From the NCBI GenBank assembly GCA_963575745.1, contig CAUYUJ010018881.1:124001-188000 (forward strand): 64,000 bases of DNA, read 5' to 3'. Shown piece after piece: positions 21,752 to 33,990 of this stretch. The notes beneath the pieces were generated by a model that saw nothing but the letters and a program-made list of their open reading frames with translations, did no database searches and was not told the DNA's origin. The stretch is from Prorocentrum cordatum (lineage: Eukaryota > Sar > Dinophyceae > Prorocentrales > Prorocentraceae). Both the position numbers and the translations under genes were made by a program. Positions within the stretch are counted from its first letter, which is position 1. The number at the start of each line of letters is the position of its first letter.

Positions 21752-22827
21752 TACTAGCACGTGGGGACACTCCGTTCTCACCAGTGCCAGGGTTTTCATA
21801 CGACGCCCGCCAATACCCCCACTTTGTGGGGGGGCCGGTTCAAGCTCTACCACATTTCCAAACGACTCTTCGCCACCACCCACACCCAGCTTCCCGCCCT
21901 ATGACGTTCGGACACTTCACTTCGTGGCCTGCGGACGACCGTGGCTACTACACTGGCGCATGGGTACAGTGACTTGTTGTGGTAACATTTTCTGGACGCT
22001 AGCTTAGTATACGACTTTTCCCCCTGTTCCAACACTGGACACCTGTACTGGTTTTTGGTGGTAACGTGTTCCTGACGCTAGAATAGGAAACCACGGTAAA
22101 CCAGTACGACGCCGGTACTGTCTGTAGGTCCTACAATGATATGGACTGCTTTGGCTGGTGAGGCGCTAGCGTCTGAAAAATCGTACAGATGTTTTTCGAG
22201 GACCTACGGTGCGATTCGTATGATTTTATGTTGCGCGGTGCTAAAATTCCTAAGAAACCCAATGGTTTTTGAAGATTTCGGCGTGCGCGCGCGAAGAAAA
22301 AACGAATGTGTCCCGCATGGTATTATTTGACAGGGATGATGGCCCTGGCAGGTGCGCAACCGTTGTTGGAGAAGTTCGAAGCACGTGAAAAAGTTGCTCG
22401 CAAAAGCCCGTTTGACAGAAATGTTAAAAAAGTGTTGGGTTTCCTACAAATCCGCAAGAGCGCGCGGGATGAAATTTTGACATTTTTTTTTTTTTTTTTT
22501 TGTTGAAAAACCATTGGTTTTTTGATGTTTTTATGTTAAAATCGCTACGAACACTAAGGTTTTGGAAGGATTTCGTCTTGCGCGCGCGAATGTCCACTTT
22601 ACCTTATTTTTTGCAAGGGATTCTTGAAGTTTGGTTATGTTAGAACAAGAAATGTCCACTTTAGCTTATTTTTTGCAAGGGAAAACGGGGGACAACAAAA
22701 CAACCGGATCCGGACACCCACGTTTTGCCTGAGACTTCCTCACGAAAATGATGAAAATGTGGCTGCGGCCTAGGCGCGGCGAGGGGGCCGCGCACCAGGG
22801 GCCCCAACAATAATTATTCTTTAGAGT
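21751..22827 (+). repeat. Dispersed block A, forward copy (A1)
   Basis: A ~1.08-kb non-coding block found again in inverse orientation at 27.04-27.81 and 29.64-30.46 kb. It starts TTACTAGCACGTGGGGACAC next to (CAA)n and ends with GGGCCCCAACAATAATTATTC just before another CAA run. Relative to the 30-kb copy, it contains about 275 extra bases (about 21970-22245). Inside it, AATGTCCACTTTA followed by CTTATTTTTTGCAAGGGA occurs twice (22588, 22648). No ORF is conserved between copies. Confidence 0.88.
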
Positions 22828-23756
22828 AAATAATGTTCAACAACAACAACACCAACAACAACAACAACAACAACAACAACCACAACAACAACAACAACAA
22901 CAATAACAACAACAGCAACAACAACAACACCAACAACGACAACAACAGCAGCAACCATTTTAAGGCTGCACGCTCTTACTTGCCCGCGAGTCATTCAACA
23001 CGTATACCCTACACCCTCGATGCCCGCCCCCTTCGTCTTCGATCACACCCCTTTCGGGGGGATTATTTCTCTTTGCTGGGGCCGGCGGGCTTAGACGTAC
23101 GGGCAAACCGGAACGGGCGGACAATCCTTCGGGGGCGTACATCTCTCTGCCCGCCATTGGAATTGGCGCGGGCCCTGCAAGAGGAGGAGGGGAAGAACGA
23201 GGGAGAGTGGGAGGAAGGGGAGGGGGAAGGACGAAGGAAGAGGGAAGATACCACGTTGTGAAGGCGTCCTTGGCGCGTGCGTGGTTCCTGAGCGCCGAAA
23301 CGCAATTCCATAATAATTTGTGAGGACGTCGCACGCGAGAGCGCAGTCCTGAGTACATTGTGAGGAAATCTCTGGCGGAAGCGGGGGCCCTGACTAAGTT
23401 GCGAGGAAGTCTCAAGCGGGAGCGCCGTTCCTGAGCAAATTGCACGGAAGTCTCAGGCGGGAGCGGGGGTCCTCATAAATTGCGAGGAAGTCTCAGGCGG
23501 GAGCGCCGTTCCTGAGTCAATTGCGCGGAAATGTCAGGCAGGAGCGGGGGTCCTGAGTAAAATTCGAAGAAGTCTCAGGCGGGAGCGCCGTTCCCACGTA
23601 AATTGCACGGAAGTCTCAGGCGGGAGCGGGGGTCTTGATTACATTGCGAGGAAGTCTCAGACGGGAGCGCCTTTCCTGAGTAAATTGCGCGGAAGTCTCA
23701 GGCGGGAGCGGGGGTCCTGAGTAAAAATCGAGGAAGTCTCAGGCGGGAGCCGTTGT
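22828..23756 (+). repeat. Composite array unit 1
   Basis: The order is CAA-rich leader (22830-22960), conserved block b (22962-23255, beginning GCTGCACGCTCTTACTTGCC), short purine stretch, and the ~41-bp minisatellite d (about 23260-23756; unit GGAAGTCTCAGGCGGGAGCG plus TTCCTGAGTAAATTGCG). The GA microsatellite of later units is nearly absent here. Block b is the most diverged of the five copies. Confidence 0.85.
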
Positions 23757-23926
23757 TGTTGTAGCCCGGGGGGCAGGGGCACAGCTTGAGCAGGAAGACT
23801 TTCCTTGAGAAAAAACAAGGTGCGAGCCCCGGGGGTGGCACTTCAATCGAAAAAAATCAATGTGCACCGGTGGGGGGGGGGATCAACAATAATTTGTCTT
23901 CAAGAATGAGAGTTCAACAACAAGAC

Positions 23927-23960
<34 letters not shown>

Positions 23961-24533
23961 AACAGCAACACAACCAACAACACCAACAACACCATGAACA
24001 ACACACAACACCAACAACAGCAACACCACCAACAACACCATCAACAACACCAACACCAACAACTACACCAACAGCAGCAGCAACAACACTAGCAGTAGCA
24101 ACACCAACAGCAACACCACCACCATCAACACTAACAACAATCATCATGAGGCTGTTCGCTCTTACTTGCCCGCGTGTCATTCAAAACGAGTTCCCCACAC
24201 CCTCGATACCCCCACTTTTTGTCTTCGATCACACCCCCTTTGGAGGGATTCGTTCTCCTTGTGGGGGGCGGCGGGCTTAGACGGGCAAACCTGAATGCGC
24301 GGACAATCCTTCGTGAGCGTACATGTGCCCGCCATCGGAATTGGTGTGGGCCTTGCAAAAAGAGGAGGGGGAGAACGAGGGAGAGTGGGAGGAAGGGAGG
24401 GGGAGGGACGAAGGAAGAGGAAAAGCGCCATGATATAAGGAGCGAAGAGGGGGCGGATGAGAGGCAGAGGGAGGGAGAGCGAGAGAGAGAAATAAAGACA
24501 GACAAGGGAGGTAGAGAAAGAGAGAGAGGTAAT

Positions 24534-24587
<54 letters not shown>

Positions 24588-25303
24588 AACAAGAAGGGGA
24601 GAGAGAGAGATATAGAGAAACAAACAAGAGGGAGGGAGGAGGCAGGAGAGGGGAGGGAGAAGGGAGGAGGGAGAGGAGGGAGAGGGGATAGGGCAGAGAG
24701 TCATAAGGATGAGGGAAGAGAGGAGGGAGAGAGAAGGGAGGAGGGAGGGAGGAGGGAGGAGGGGGAGGAGGAGCAGGAAGGTGAGAGCGTGAACGTTCGA
24801 GGAAATCCCAGGCGAACGCGCCGTTCCTGAAGGAAGTCTCGGGCGGGAGCCCACGACGGGCGGGCGATCCCCTGACGGGCGGGTCGGGCGGGGGGACATT
24901 CAAACGGGATGCCAGAGTATGGCGAGAGCGCGATTACTAAGTAAATTGTAACAGCGTCCTTGGCGCAGCGTGGTTCCTGAGCGTCGAAAGCGCGATTTCT
25001 GAATCACTTGCGTGAAAGTCACAGGCGAGAGCGCAATTCCTGAATCAAATGTGAAGGGTTCTCTGGCGGGAGCGGGGGCTTTGATTCAATTGCGAGGAAT
25101 TCTTGGTTCAATTGCGAGGAAGTCTCAAGCGGGAGCGCTGTTCCTGAGTAAATTGTGAAGAAGTCTCAGATGGGAGCGGGGGTCCTGACTAAATTGCGAG
25201 GAAGTCACAGGCGGGAGCACCGATCCTGAGTAAATTGGGAGGAGAAGTCACAGGAGCAGGGGTCCTGAGTAAATTTCGAGGACGTCTCAGGCGGGAGCCG
25301 TTG
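23757..25303 (+). repeat. Composite array unit 2
   Basis: A leader beginning GCCCGGGGGGCAGGGGCACA is followed by AAAAAACAAGGTGCGAGC, a CAA/CAC-rich tract (23920-24145), block b (24147-24430, CTCTTACTTGCCCGCGTGTC), a GA-rich microsatellite (24430-24785) and the ~41-bp minisatellite (24790-25303). There is no block A at its end; the minisatellite runs through GCCGTTGCTGTTG directly into the next leader. Confidence 0.88.
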
Positions 25304-25938
25304 CTGTTGTAATCCGGGGGGCCAGGGGCACAGTTTGAGCACCAAGACTTTCCTTGCCAAAAAACAGGGTGCGAGCGTCGATGGGGCACATTTTGATGGA
25401 GAAAAACAGTATGCACCGGTGGGGGGGATCAGCACGAATTATTCTTCAGACGTGAGAGTTCAACAGCACCAACAACACCAATAACAACAACATCAACACC
25501 AACATCAACAACAACAGCACCAACAATACCAACAACAACAGCAGCATCAACAACAATACCAACAGTCATTCTAAGACTGTTCGCTCTTACTTGCCCGCGT
25601 GTCATTCAAAACGAGTTTCCCACACCCTCGATATCCGCCTTTTTTGTCTTCGATCACGCCCCCTTTGGAGGGATTCTTTCTCATTGCGGGGGGCGGCGGG
25701 CTTAGACAGGCGGGCAAACCTGAACGCGCGGACAATCCTTTGTGGGCGTACATGTGCCCGCCATTGGAATTGGTGTGGGCCGTGCAAAAAGAGGAGGGGG
25801 AGAACGAGGGATAGTGGGAGGAAGGGAGGGGGAGGGACGAAGGAAGAGGGAAAACGCCGTGAGATAAGGAGCGAAGAGGGGGTCGGTTGATTAGAGACAG
25901 AGAGAGAGAGAGAGAGAGAGATGAGAGAGAGAACAGAG

Positions 25939-25972
<34 letters not shown>

Positions 25973-26083
25973 TAGAGATAATGATAAAGAGAGAGGGAAC
26001 GAAAGAGAGAGAGAGAGAGAGGAGCTACATAATATATATATATATATAATATATATATACAGAGAGAGAGAGAAGAGAGAGGA

Positions 26084-26121
<38 letters not shown>

Positions 26122-26150
26122 GAGATGAGAGAGAGGGAGAGGAGAGAGAA

Positions 26151-26224
<74 letters not shown>

Positions 26225-26299
26225 GAGAGAGCGAGAGAGAGAGAGAGAAAGAACAAGAGAGAGAGAGAGAGACAGCAAGAGAGGGGGGAGAGAGAGAGC

Positions 26300-26343
<44 letters not shown>

Positions 26344-27036
26344 ACAAAAAAGAAAGAGGGAATGAGGAGGCAGGAAAGGGGAGGGTGAAGGGAGGAGGGA
26401 GAGGAGGGAGAGGGGATAGGGCAGAGAGTCATAAGGATGAGGGAAGAGAGGAGGGAGAGAGAAGGGAGGAGAGGAGGGAGGAGGGAGGAAGGAGAGGGAG
26501 GAGGAGCAGGAAGGTAAGAGCGTGAACATTCGAGGAAGTCCTCGGCGAAAGCGCCGTTCCTGAAGGAAGTCTCGGGCGGGAGCCCACGACGGGCGGGCGA
26601 TCCCCTGACGGGCGGGTCGGGCGGGTGGGACGTTCAAGCGGGATGCCTGAGTATGGCGAGAGCGCGATTATTAAGTAAATTGTAGCGGCGTCCTTGGCGC
26701 AGCGTGTTTCCTGAGCGTCGAAAGCGCGACTTCTGAATAAATCGCATGGAAGTCACAGGCGAGAGCACAATTCCTGAATCGAATGTGAAGGGTTCTCTGG
26801 CGGGAGCGGGGGTTTTGATTCAATTGCGAAGAATTCTGATTCAATTGCGAGGAAGTCTCAAGCGGGAGCGCCGTTCCTGAGTAAATTGTGAAGAAGTCTC
26901 AGATGGGAGCGGGGGTCTTCATTGAATTGCGAGGAAGTCGCAGGCGGGAACACCGATCCTGAGTAAATTGGGAGGAAGTCTCAGGAGCGGGGGTCCTGAG
27001 TAAATTTCGAGGACGTCTCAGGCGGGAGCCGTTGTT
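25304..27036 (+). repeat. Composite array unit 3
   Basis: Same order as unit 2: leader with CACCGGTGGGGGGGATCAGC, CAACAC tract, block b (25572-25870), GA microsatellite (25871-26515, including an AT run at 26030-26060) and ~41-bp minisatellite (26516-27036). It ends GCCGTTGTTGTTG, where the inverted block A2 begins. Confidence 0.88.
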
Positions 27037-27804
27037 GTTGAACATTATTTCTTCTTAAGAATAATTATTGTTGGGACCCCTGGTGCACGACCCCCCCGCC
27101 GCGCCTAGGCCGCAGCCTCATTTTCATCATTTTCGTGAGGAAGTCTCAGGCAAAACGGGGGAGTCCGGATCCGGTTGTGTTGTTACGTTCGGTTTTCCCT
27201 TGCAAAAAATAAGCTAAAGTTGACATTTCTTGTTCTAACATAACCAAACTTCAAAAATCCCTTGCAAAAAATAAGGTAAAGTGGACATTCGCGCGCGCAA
27301 GACGAAATCCTTCCAACACCTTAGTTTTCGTAGCGATTTTAACATAAGAACATCAAACAACCAATGGTTTTTTTTTAAACAAAAATTGTCAAAATTGCAT
27401 CCCGCGCGCTCTTGCGGATTCGTAGGAAACCCAACACTTTTTAAACATTTCTGTCAAACGGGCTTTTGCGAGCAACTTTTTCGAACTTCTGCAACAACGG
27501 TTGCGCACCTGCCAGGGCCATCATCCCTGTCAAATAATACCATGCGGGACACATTCGTTTTTTCTTCGCGCGCGCACGCCGTCGTCGTCGGCCGCGGGGC
27601 CCTGAATAGTAGCCACGGTCGTCCGCATGCCACGAAGTGAAGTGTCCGAACGTCATAGGGCGGGAAGCTGGGTGTGGGTGGTGGCGAAGAGTCGTTTGGA
27701 AATTTGGTAGAGCTTGAACCGGCCCCCCCACAAAGTGGGGGTATTGCCCGCCTCCTATGAAAACCCTGGCACTGGTGAGAACGGAGTGTCCCCACGTGCT
27801 AGTA

Positions 27805-27812
<8 letters not shown>
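27037..27812 (-). repeat. Dispersed block A, inverted copy (A2)
   Basis: Reverse complement of block A1: it starts AACATTATTTCTTCTTAAG and ends GGTGAGAACGGAGTGTCCCC and CACGTGCTAGTAA, then (GTT)n. It lies exactly where GTT triplets join minisatellite d to the next leader. Compared with A1, the internal region around 27574-27600 is replaced by GTCGTCGTCGGCCGCGGGGC. Confidence 0.88.
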
Positions 27813-27836
<24 letters not shown>

Positions 27837-28844
27837 AATCCAGGGTGTCCGGGGCACAGTTTGAGTACCAAGACTTTCCCTGTCAAAAAACAGGGTGCGA
27901 GCGTCGAGGGGCACACTTTGATGGAGAAAAACACAGCATGCACCGGTGGCGGGGGATCAGCACGAAGAATTCTTCATAAGTGAGAGTTCGACAGCACCAA
28001 CAACACCAACAACAACAACAACATCAACAACAACAGCACCAACAACACCAACAACAACAGCAGCACCAACAACACCAACAGTCATTCTAAGACTGTTCGC
28101 TCTTGCTTGCCCGCGTGTCATTCAAAACGAGTTTCCCACACCCTCGATATCCGCCCTTTTTGTCTTCGATCACACCCCCTTTGGAGGGATTCTTTCTCAT
28201 TGCGGAGGGCGGCGGGCTTAGACAGGCGGGCAAACCTGAACGCGCGGACAATCCTTTGTGGGCGTACATGTGCCCGCCATTGGAATTGGTGTGGGCCCTG
28301 CAAAAAGAAGAGGGGAGAACGAGGGGGAGTGGGAGGAAGGGAGGGGGAGGGACGAAGGAAGAGGGACAACGCCATGAAATAAGGAGCGAAGAGGGGGGCG
28401 GTCGATTAGAGACAGAGAGAGAGTCTTGGAGAGAGAGAGAAGGGAAAAAAGAGGAGAGAGAGATATACTTACATAATGACCGTGTTTGGTTCATTAACTT
28501 ATATATAAAGAAATGCATGTTATATATTGTACTGGAGGAAAAAGAGAGAGAGGATGGAGGAGGAGAAGAGAGAGGATGAGATAGAGAGAAAGATGAGAGA
28601 GAGAGAATTAGAGAGAAGGAAGTGAGAGAGAGTGAGAGAGAGAGAGAGAAAGACAAATAAAGAGACGAGAGGGACAGGGAGAGAGAGGAGAGAGAGATAG
28701 AGGAATAGAGATAGAAAGAGAGAGAGAGAGAGAAAGAGAGAGAGACACAGAGAGAGAGAGAGAGAGAAAAGCGAGAGAGAGAGAGAGAAAGAGAGGTGAG
28801 AGAGATTAAAAACATTCATATTAGGGGGAGAAAGAGGAGAGAAG

Positions 28845-28903
<59 letters not shown>

Positions 28904-29636
28904 GGAGAGAGAAAGAGAGAGAGACAAATAAATACAGAAATAACTAAAGAAAGAAAGAGAGAGGGAGGAGGCAGGAAAGGGGAGGGAGAAGGGAGGAGGG
29001 AGAGGAGGGAGAGGGGATAGGGCAGAAAGGCATAAGAATGAGGGAAGAGAGGAGGGAGAGAGAAGGGAGGAGAGGAGGGAGGAGGGAGGAAGGAGAGGGA
29101 GGAGGAGCAGGAAGGTAAGAGCGTGAACATTCGAGGGGGTCCTCGGCGAAAGCGCCGTTCCTGAAGGAAGTCTCGGGCGGGAGCCCACGACGGGCGGGCG
29201 ATCCCCTGACGGGCGGGTCGGGCGGGTGGGACGTTCAAGCGGGATGCCTGAGTATGGCGAGAGCGCGATTACTAAGTAAATTGTAGCGGCGTCCTTGGCG
29301 CAGCGTGTTTCCTGAGCGTCGAAAGCGCGATTTCTGAATAAATCGCATGGAAGTCACAGGCGAGAGCACAATTCCTGAATCAAATGTGAAGGGTTCTTTG
29401 GCGGGAGCGGGGGTTTTGATTCAATTGCGAGGAATTCTTGATTCAATTGCAAGGAATTCTCAAGCGGGAGCGCCGTTCCTGAGTAAATTGTGGGGAAGTC
29501 TCAGATGGGAACGGGGGTCCTGATTAAATTGCGAGGAAGTCACAGGCGGGAGCACCGATCCTGAGTAAATTTGGAGGAAGTCTCAGGAGCGGGGGTCCTG
29601 AGTAAATTTGGAGGAAGTCTCAGGCGGGAACCGTTG
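27813..29636 (+). repeat. Composite array unit 4
   Basis: Leader with (GTT)n and AATCCAGGGTGTCCGGGGCA, CAACAC tract, block b (28088-28390), the longest GA microsatellite (28391-29115, interrupted near 28470-28530 by unique AT-rich sequence) and ~41-bp minisatellite (29116-29636). It is followed by an inverted block A. Confidence 0.88.
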
Positions 29637-30462
29637 TTGTTGAACATTATTACTTCTAAAGAATAATTATTGTTGGGGCCCCGGGTGCACGCCCCCCCCG
29701 CCGCGCCTAGGCCGCAGGGCCAATTTTCATCATTTTCGTGAGGAAGTCTCAGGCAAAGACGGGGGGGTCAGAACCGGTTGTGTTGCTGGCATTTTACGAA
29801 TCGGTATTTTTCCCTCTTTTTTTTTTGTTTTTTTTTTGCAAAAAATAAGCTAAAGTGGACATTTCTTGTTCTAACATGACCAAACTTCAAGAATCCCTTG
29901 CAACAAATGACACGAAGTGCACATTCGCGCGCGCAAGACGAAATCCTTCCAAAACCTTAGTCTGCGTAGCGATTTTCACATAAAAACATGAAAACCCAAT
30001 GGTTTTTCAAAAAAAGGGTTTCAAAAATTCACCCCGCGCGCTCTTGCGGATTTCTTAGGAAACCCAATACTTTTTCAACATTTCTGTCGAACGGGCTCTT
30101 GCGAGCAACTTTTTCACGTGCTTCGAACTTCTGCAACAAAGGTTGCGCGCCTGCCAGGGCCATCATCCCTGTCAAATAATACCATGTGGGACACATTCGT
30201 TTTTTCTTCGCGCGCGCACGCCGAAATCTTCAAACGCCAGTCACTGTACCCATGCGCCAGTGTAGTAGCCAAGGTCGTCCGCAGGCCACGAAGTGAAGTG
30301 TCCGAACGTCATAGGGCGGGAAGCTGGGTGTGGGTGGTGGCGGAGATTCGTTTGGAAACTTGGTAGAGCTTGAACCGGCCCCCCCACAAAGTGGGGGTAT
30401 TGCCCGCCTCCTATGAAAACCCTGGCACTGGTGAGAACGGAGTGTCCCCAGTCTTAAATGAT
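29637..30462 (-). repeat. Dispersed block A, inverted copy (A3)
   Basis: Starts AACATTATTACTTCTAAAG and ends GAACGGAGTGTCCCCAGTC before (GTT)n. It retains the CACTGTACCCATGCGCCAGT segment shared with A1 but lacks A1's ~275-bp insert. A T-rich run (29815-29838) is expanded here. Confidence 0.88.
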
Positions 30463-31064
30463 TGTTGTTGTTGTTGTTGTTGTAATCCAGGGTGTCCGGG
30501 GCAAAGTTTGAGCACCAAGACTTTCCCTGTCAAAAAACAGGGTGCGAGCGTCGAGGGGCACACTTTGATGGAGAAAAGAAACAACATGCACCGGTGGCGG
30601 GGAATCAGCACGAATTATTTTTCATAAGTGAGAGTTCAACAGCACCAACAACACCACCAACAACAACAACATCAACAACACCAGCACCAACAACGCCAAC
30701 AACAACAGCAGCATCAACAACAACACCAACAGTCATTCTAAGACTGTTCGCTCTAACTTGCCCGCGTGTCATTCAAAACGAGTTTCCCACACCCTCGATA
30801 TCCGCCCTTTTTGTCTTCGATCACACCCCCTTTGGAGGGATTCTTTCTCATTGCGGGGGGCGGCGGGCTTAGACAGGCGGGCAAACCTGAACGCGCGGAC
30901 AATCCTTCGTGGGCGTACATGTGCCCGCCATTGGAATTGGTGTGGGCCCTGCAAAAAGAGGAGGGTGAGAACGGGGGGGAGTCGGAGGAAGGGAGGGGGA
31001 GGGACGAAGGAAGAGGGAAAACGCCATGAGATCAGGAGCGAAGAGGGGTCGGTTGATTAGAGGC

Positions 31065-31107
<43 letters not shown>

Positions 31108-31338
31108 AAAAAAAAGAGAAAATGAGAGAGAGAGGACAAGAAAGAGAGAGAGAGAGGACACACATTTATATAGATGTGTATATATATGTTCATGTATATG
31201 TATATGTATATGTATTTGTATTTGTTTATGTATATGTATATATATATATATGTGTGTGAATAAGATATATAGATAGATCGATCTATAGACAGAGAGATAC
31301 AGAGAGAGAGAGAGAGAGCGAGAGATACAGAGAGAGAT

Positions 31339-31403
<65 letters not shown>

Positions 31404-32076
31404 CAGAAAGAGAGGGGAGAGAGATACAGAAAAAGGGGGGGAGGAGGCAGGAAAGGGGAGGGAGAAGGGAGGAGGGAGAGGAGGGAGAGGGGATAGGGCA
31501 GAGAGACATAATGATGAGGGAAGAGAGGAGGGAGAGAGAAGGGAGGAGAGGAGGGAGGAGGGAGGAAGGAAAGGGAGGAGGAGCAGGAAGGTAAGAGCGT
31601 GAACATTCGAGGAAGTCCTGAGCGAAAACGCCGTTCCTGAAGGAAGTCTCGGGCGGGAGCCCACGACGGGCGGGCGATCCCCTGACGGGCGGGTCGGGTG
31701 GGTGGGACATTCAAGCGGGATGCCTGAGTATGGCGAGAGCGCGATTACTAAGTAAATTGTAGTGGCGTCCTTGGCGCAGCGTGTTTCCTGAGCGTAGAAA
31801 GCGCGATTTCTGAATACATCGCATGGAAGTCACAGGCGAGAGCACAATTCCTGAATCAAATGTGAAGGGTTCTCTGGCGGGAGCGGGGGTTTTGATTCAA
31901 TCGCGAGGAATTCTTGATTCAATTGCGAGGAAGTCTCAAGCGGGAGCGCCGTTCCTGAGTAAATTGTGAAGAAGTCTCAGATGGGAGCGGGGGTCCTGAT
32001 TTAATTGCGAGGAAGTTACAGGCGGGAGCACGGATCCTGAGTACATTTGGAGGAAGTCTCAGGCGGGAGCCGTTGT
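30463..32076 (+). repeat. Composite array unit 5
   Basis: Leader (GTT)n with AATCCAGGGTGTCCGGGGCA, CAACAC tract, block b (30741-31050), GA microsatellite (31051-31600, with a TATATG section at 31160-31275) and ~41-bp minisatellite (31601-32076). No block A follows. Confidence 0.88.
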
Positions 32077-32419
32077 TGTTGTTCTAATCTGGGGGGTCCG
32101 GGGCACAGTTTGAGCACCAAGACGTTCCCTGTCAAAAAACAGGGTGCGAGCGTCGAGGGGCACACTTTGATGGAGGAAAAACAGCATGCACCGGTGGCGG
32201 GGTATCAGCACGAATTATTCTTCAGAAGTGAAAGTTCAACAGCCAGAATCCTCACCACGGGTTTTCACTTTAGCCACGCACCCAGGGACAATGAATGAGA
32301 AACAACAGTTTGCACCAGTGAGGGGGGATCAACGTTAATTATTTTTTAGAAAGGCGAGTTCAACAACCAGAATCCTCACCACGGGTTCTCACTTTAGCCA
32401 CGCACCAGGGACAGTGAAT
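32077..32419 (+). repeat. Truncated array leader and 124-bp tandem duplication
   Basis: A last leader copy (AATCTGGGGGGTCCGGGGCA to about 32240) breaks off at CCAGAATCCTCACCACGGGT. From there a segment with that word and TTAGCCACGCACC is tandemly duplicated, starting at 32243 and 32367, a 124-bp period. This marks the right edge of the composite array. Confidence 0.85.
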
Positions 32420-33237
32420 GACCGTTCGGCCCCCTCACTCTGACGTGCTCAGTGGCGGGCGCTTTCTGGCCACACCGCGTGGGTCGCGGTATGCTGTAGG
32501 ATGCTTGTCCTACAGGTTTGGTTCGGACGTGCGCCTACAAGGGATGCGCAGGCCACGCTCAAGCCGTCACGACACGGACCTTCCTTGTGGGTGCCGGTAT
32601 GCCAGCGCGCCACCGGCCGCGAGGCGCGGGCCTGTGGCTCTACGGGGCCGTGTCCGAGGGCGGCTTGGCCATGAGGCCGTCAGAGTTCGGCGCGCGGAGC
32701 CGTCTTTTCAGGAAGACAAGTATCGGGTGGGGGGGATGGGGTTGGGAGAAATGAGGGTATTTTTGCCCGTAAGGCGGCCGAAGGTATCGTTCATTGCATC
32801 CGGATGCTATTGCTCATGCCCTTCATCCTGGCACTTGTTCTCCTCATCTCTCACAGGGTGTCGATATTGCGAGTCGGAGTCGTGGGCGAAAAACATATCC
32901 GTATCGCGGCCTCGCGGGCTGGTCCCCTGGGCCGCGACCCCGCGGATACGGGGCGTTTTTTGTCGCGAGCCGCGCGGAACGTATTCGTGTGCCCGCGTAT
33001 CCGCGGTATCACGCCCCCGAATCCCGACCGCGAGGGCGCGGACACGGATGCGTTCGCTGGTCGTGACGGAGGGCAGCGCGGCTTCGTGTCAGCTGTGGTG
33101 GTTTCGTTCGTGTGCCGTGGACTTGTGAGAGTTTGAGCATGCGTAATACGTAGGGTTTCAGGGAGTAAGTGCCTGGTGAGGGGGGAAGGGTCTCTCCTGC
33201 TCTCTGTCCCTTTCCCCCTCCGCGGCCCCTTTTGGGC
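32420..33237. other. Unique intergenic sequence left of the retroelement
   Basis: No gene is recognised. It contains the hairpin CTGTAGGA-TGCTTG-TCCTACAG (about 32493-32514), and an inverted pair CCGCGGATACGGG (32940) and CCCGCGTATCCGCGG (32992). A pyrimidine-rich stretch ends in CTCACAGGG (about 32816-32860) and could be a splice acceptor. I saw no obvious terminal repeat shared with the right flank of the retroelement. Confidence 0.5.
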
Positions 33238-33990
33238 TCAAGTTCTTTCTGGACCGCTGCCAGGCGGAGTCGGCCGAGGCGGCGCCTTCATGATGGCGTT
33301 GCTGCCCATGATCATTGGGGCCGTGGCGGCCGCGGAGATTGGCCGCAGATGGCGGGCGCAACCAGCGACGCTGGCCCTGCCCCCAGCGGCTCGGGTCGTG
33401 GACAGTGCGCTGCCCGCGGAGGCCGAACTGGCCAATGGAGGGGCGTGCGCGCCTCTGCTGCGGGCGCTGGAGGAGGACCAGCGGCGCCGCGGCGCGGCGG
33501 CGGCCACCGATGGGTCGCAGCGCCGAGCAGCCCCCCCAGCAGGGCCAGCGCCCGCCGCCGGGAAGGGGCGAGGACCACCCCCTGGGCCGGTGGCGGGCCC
33601 GCCCGCGGGAGGGAAGGGGCGCCAGCCCTCCCCAGCAGCGGCCGCCACGGTGCCGCCACCCCCAGAGGGGCACGCTGCGTCGCCGGGCGACAGCGAGGAG
33701 AGCAGCCCGCGGCGACGACGAGCTGATCTGTGGAGCTGGCTGTCGAGCCGGCGTCGAGAGCCCCCAGCACGGTCGACACGGCCCGAGGCAGAGCGCGCGT
33801 CGCTGCACCCTGGCTCTGAACGAGCCGCCGCCGAGAAATTCAAGGCGCCACGATCGGTCTCTGGGACCGCTCCTCCGACTCGATCGCGGAGATCGCCCAC
33901 CTGTGGGTTGACGCTGGCGATCTCCCTGGTCTCCTCCTCTTGCTCCTCGTCACCCTCGGAAATGTGCCCAGCCAGCGTCGCCGAAAAAAT
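33238..33990. other. Pro/Ala-rich sequence, strand of coding uncertain
   Basis: Two readings compete. On the plus strand, a frame from ATG 33291 begins with a hydrophobic segment (MMALLPMIIGAVAAAEIG) and continues Arg/Ala/Pro-rich to 34063. On the minus strand, a frame continues the methyltransferase-like arm with an acidic stretch (ISEGDEEQEEETREIASV) at about 33890-33965 before becoming Gly/Ala-rich. The acidic stretch favours a minus-strand C-terminal tail reached by a frameshift at the G/C runs near 34000-34020. Neither reading has a recognised domain. Confidence 0.35.

Noticed and set aside
21449-23756. Regularly spaced repeats as a CRISPR array
   Set aside because: The 13-14-bp and ~41-bp units are contiguous minisatellites without unique spacers, and the DNA is eukaryotic in character.
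24430-31600. Long Arg/Glu and Ser/Leu frames in the GA microsatellites
   Set aside because: (GA)n translates to Arg-Glu on one strand and Ser-Leu on the other. Equal openness in several frames shows there is no coding signal.
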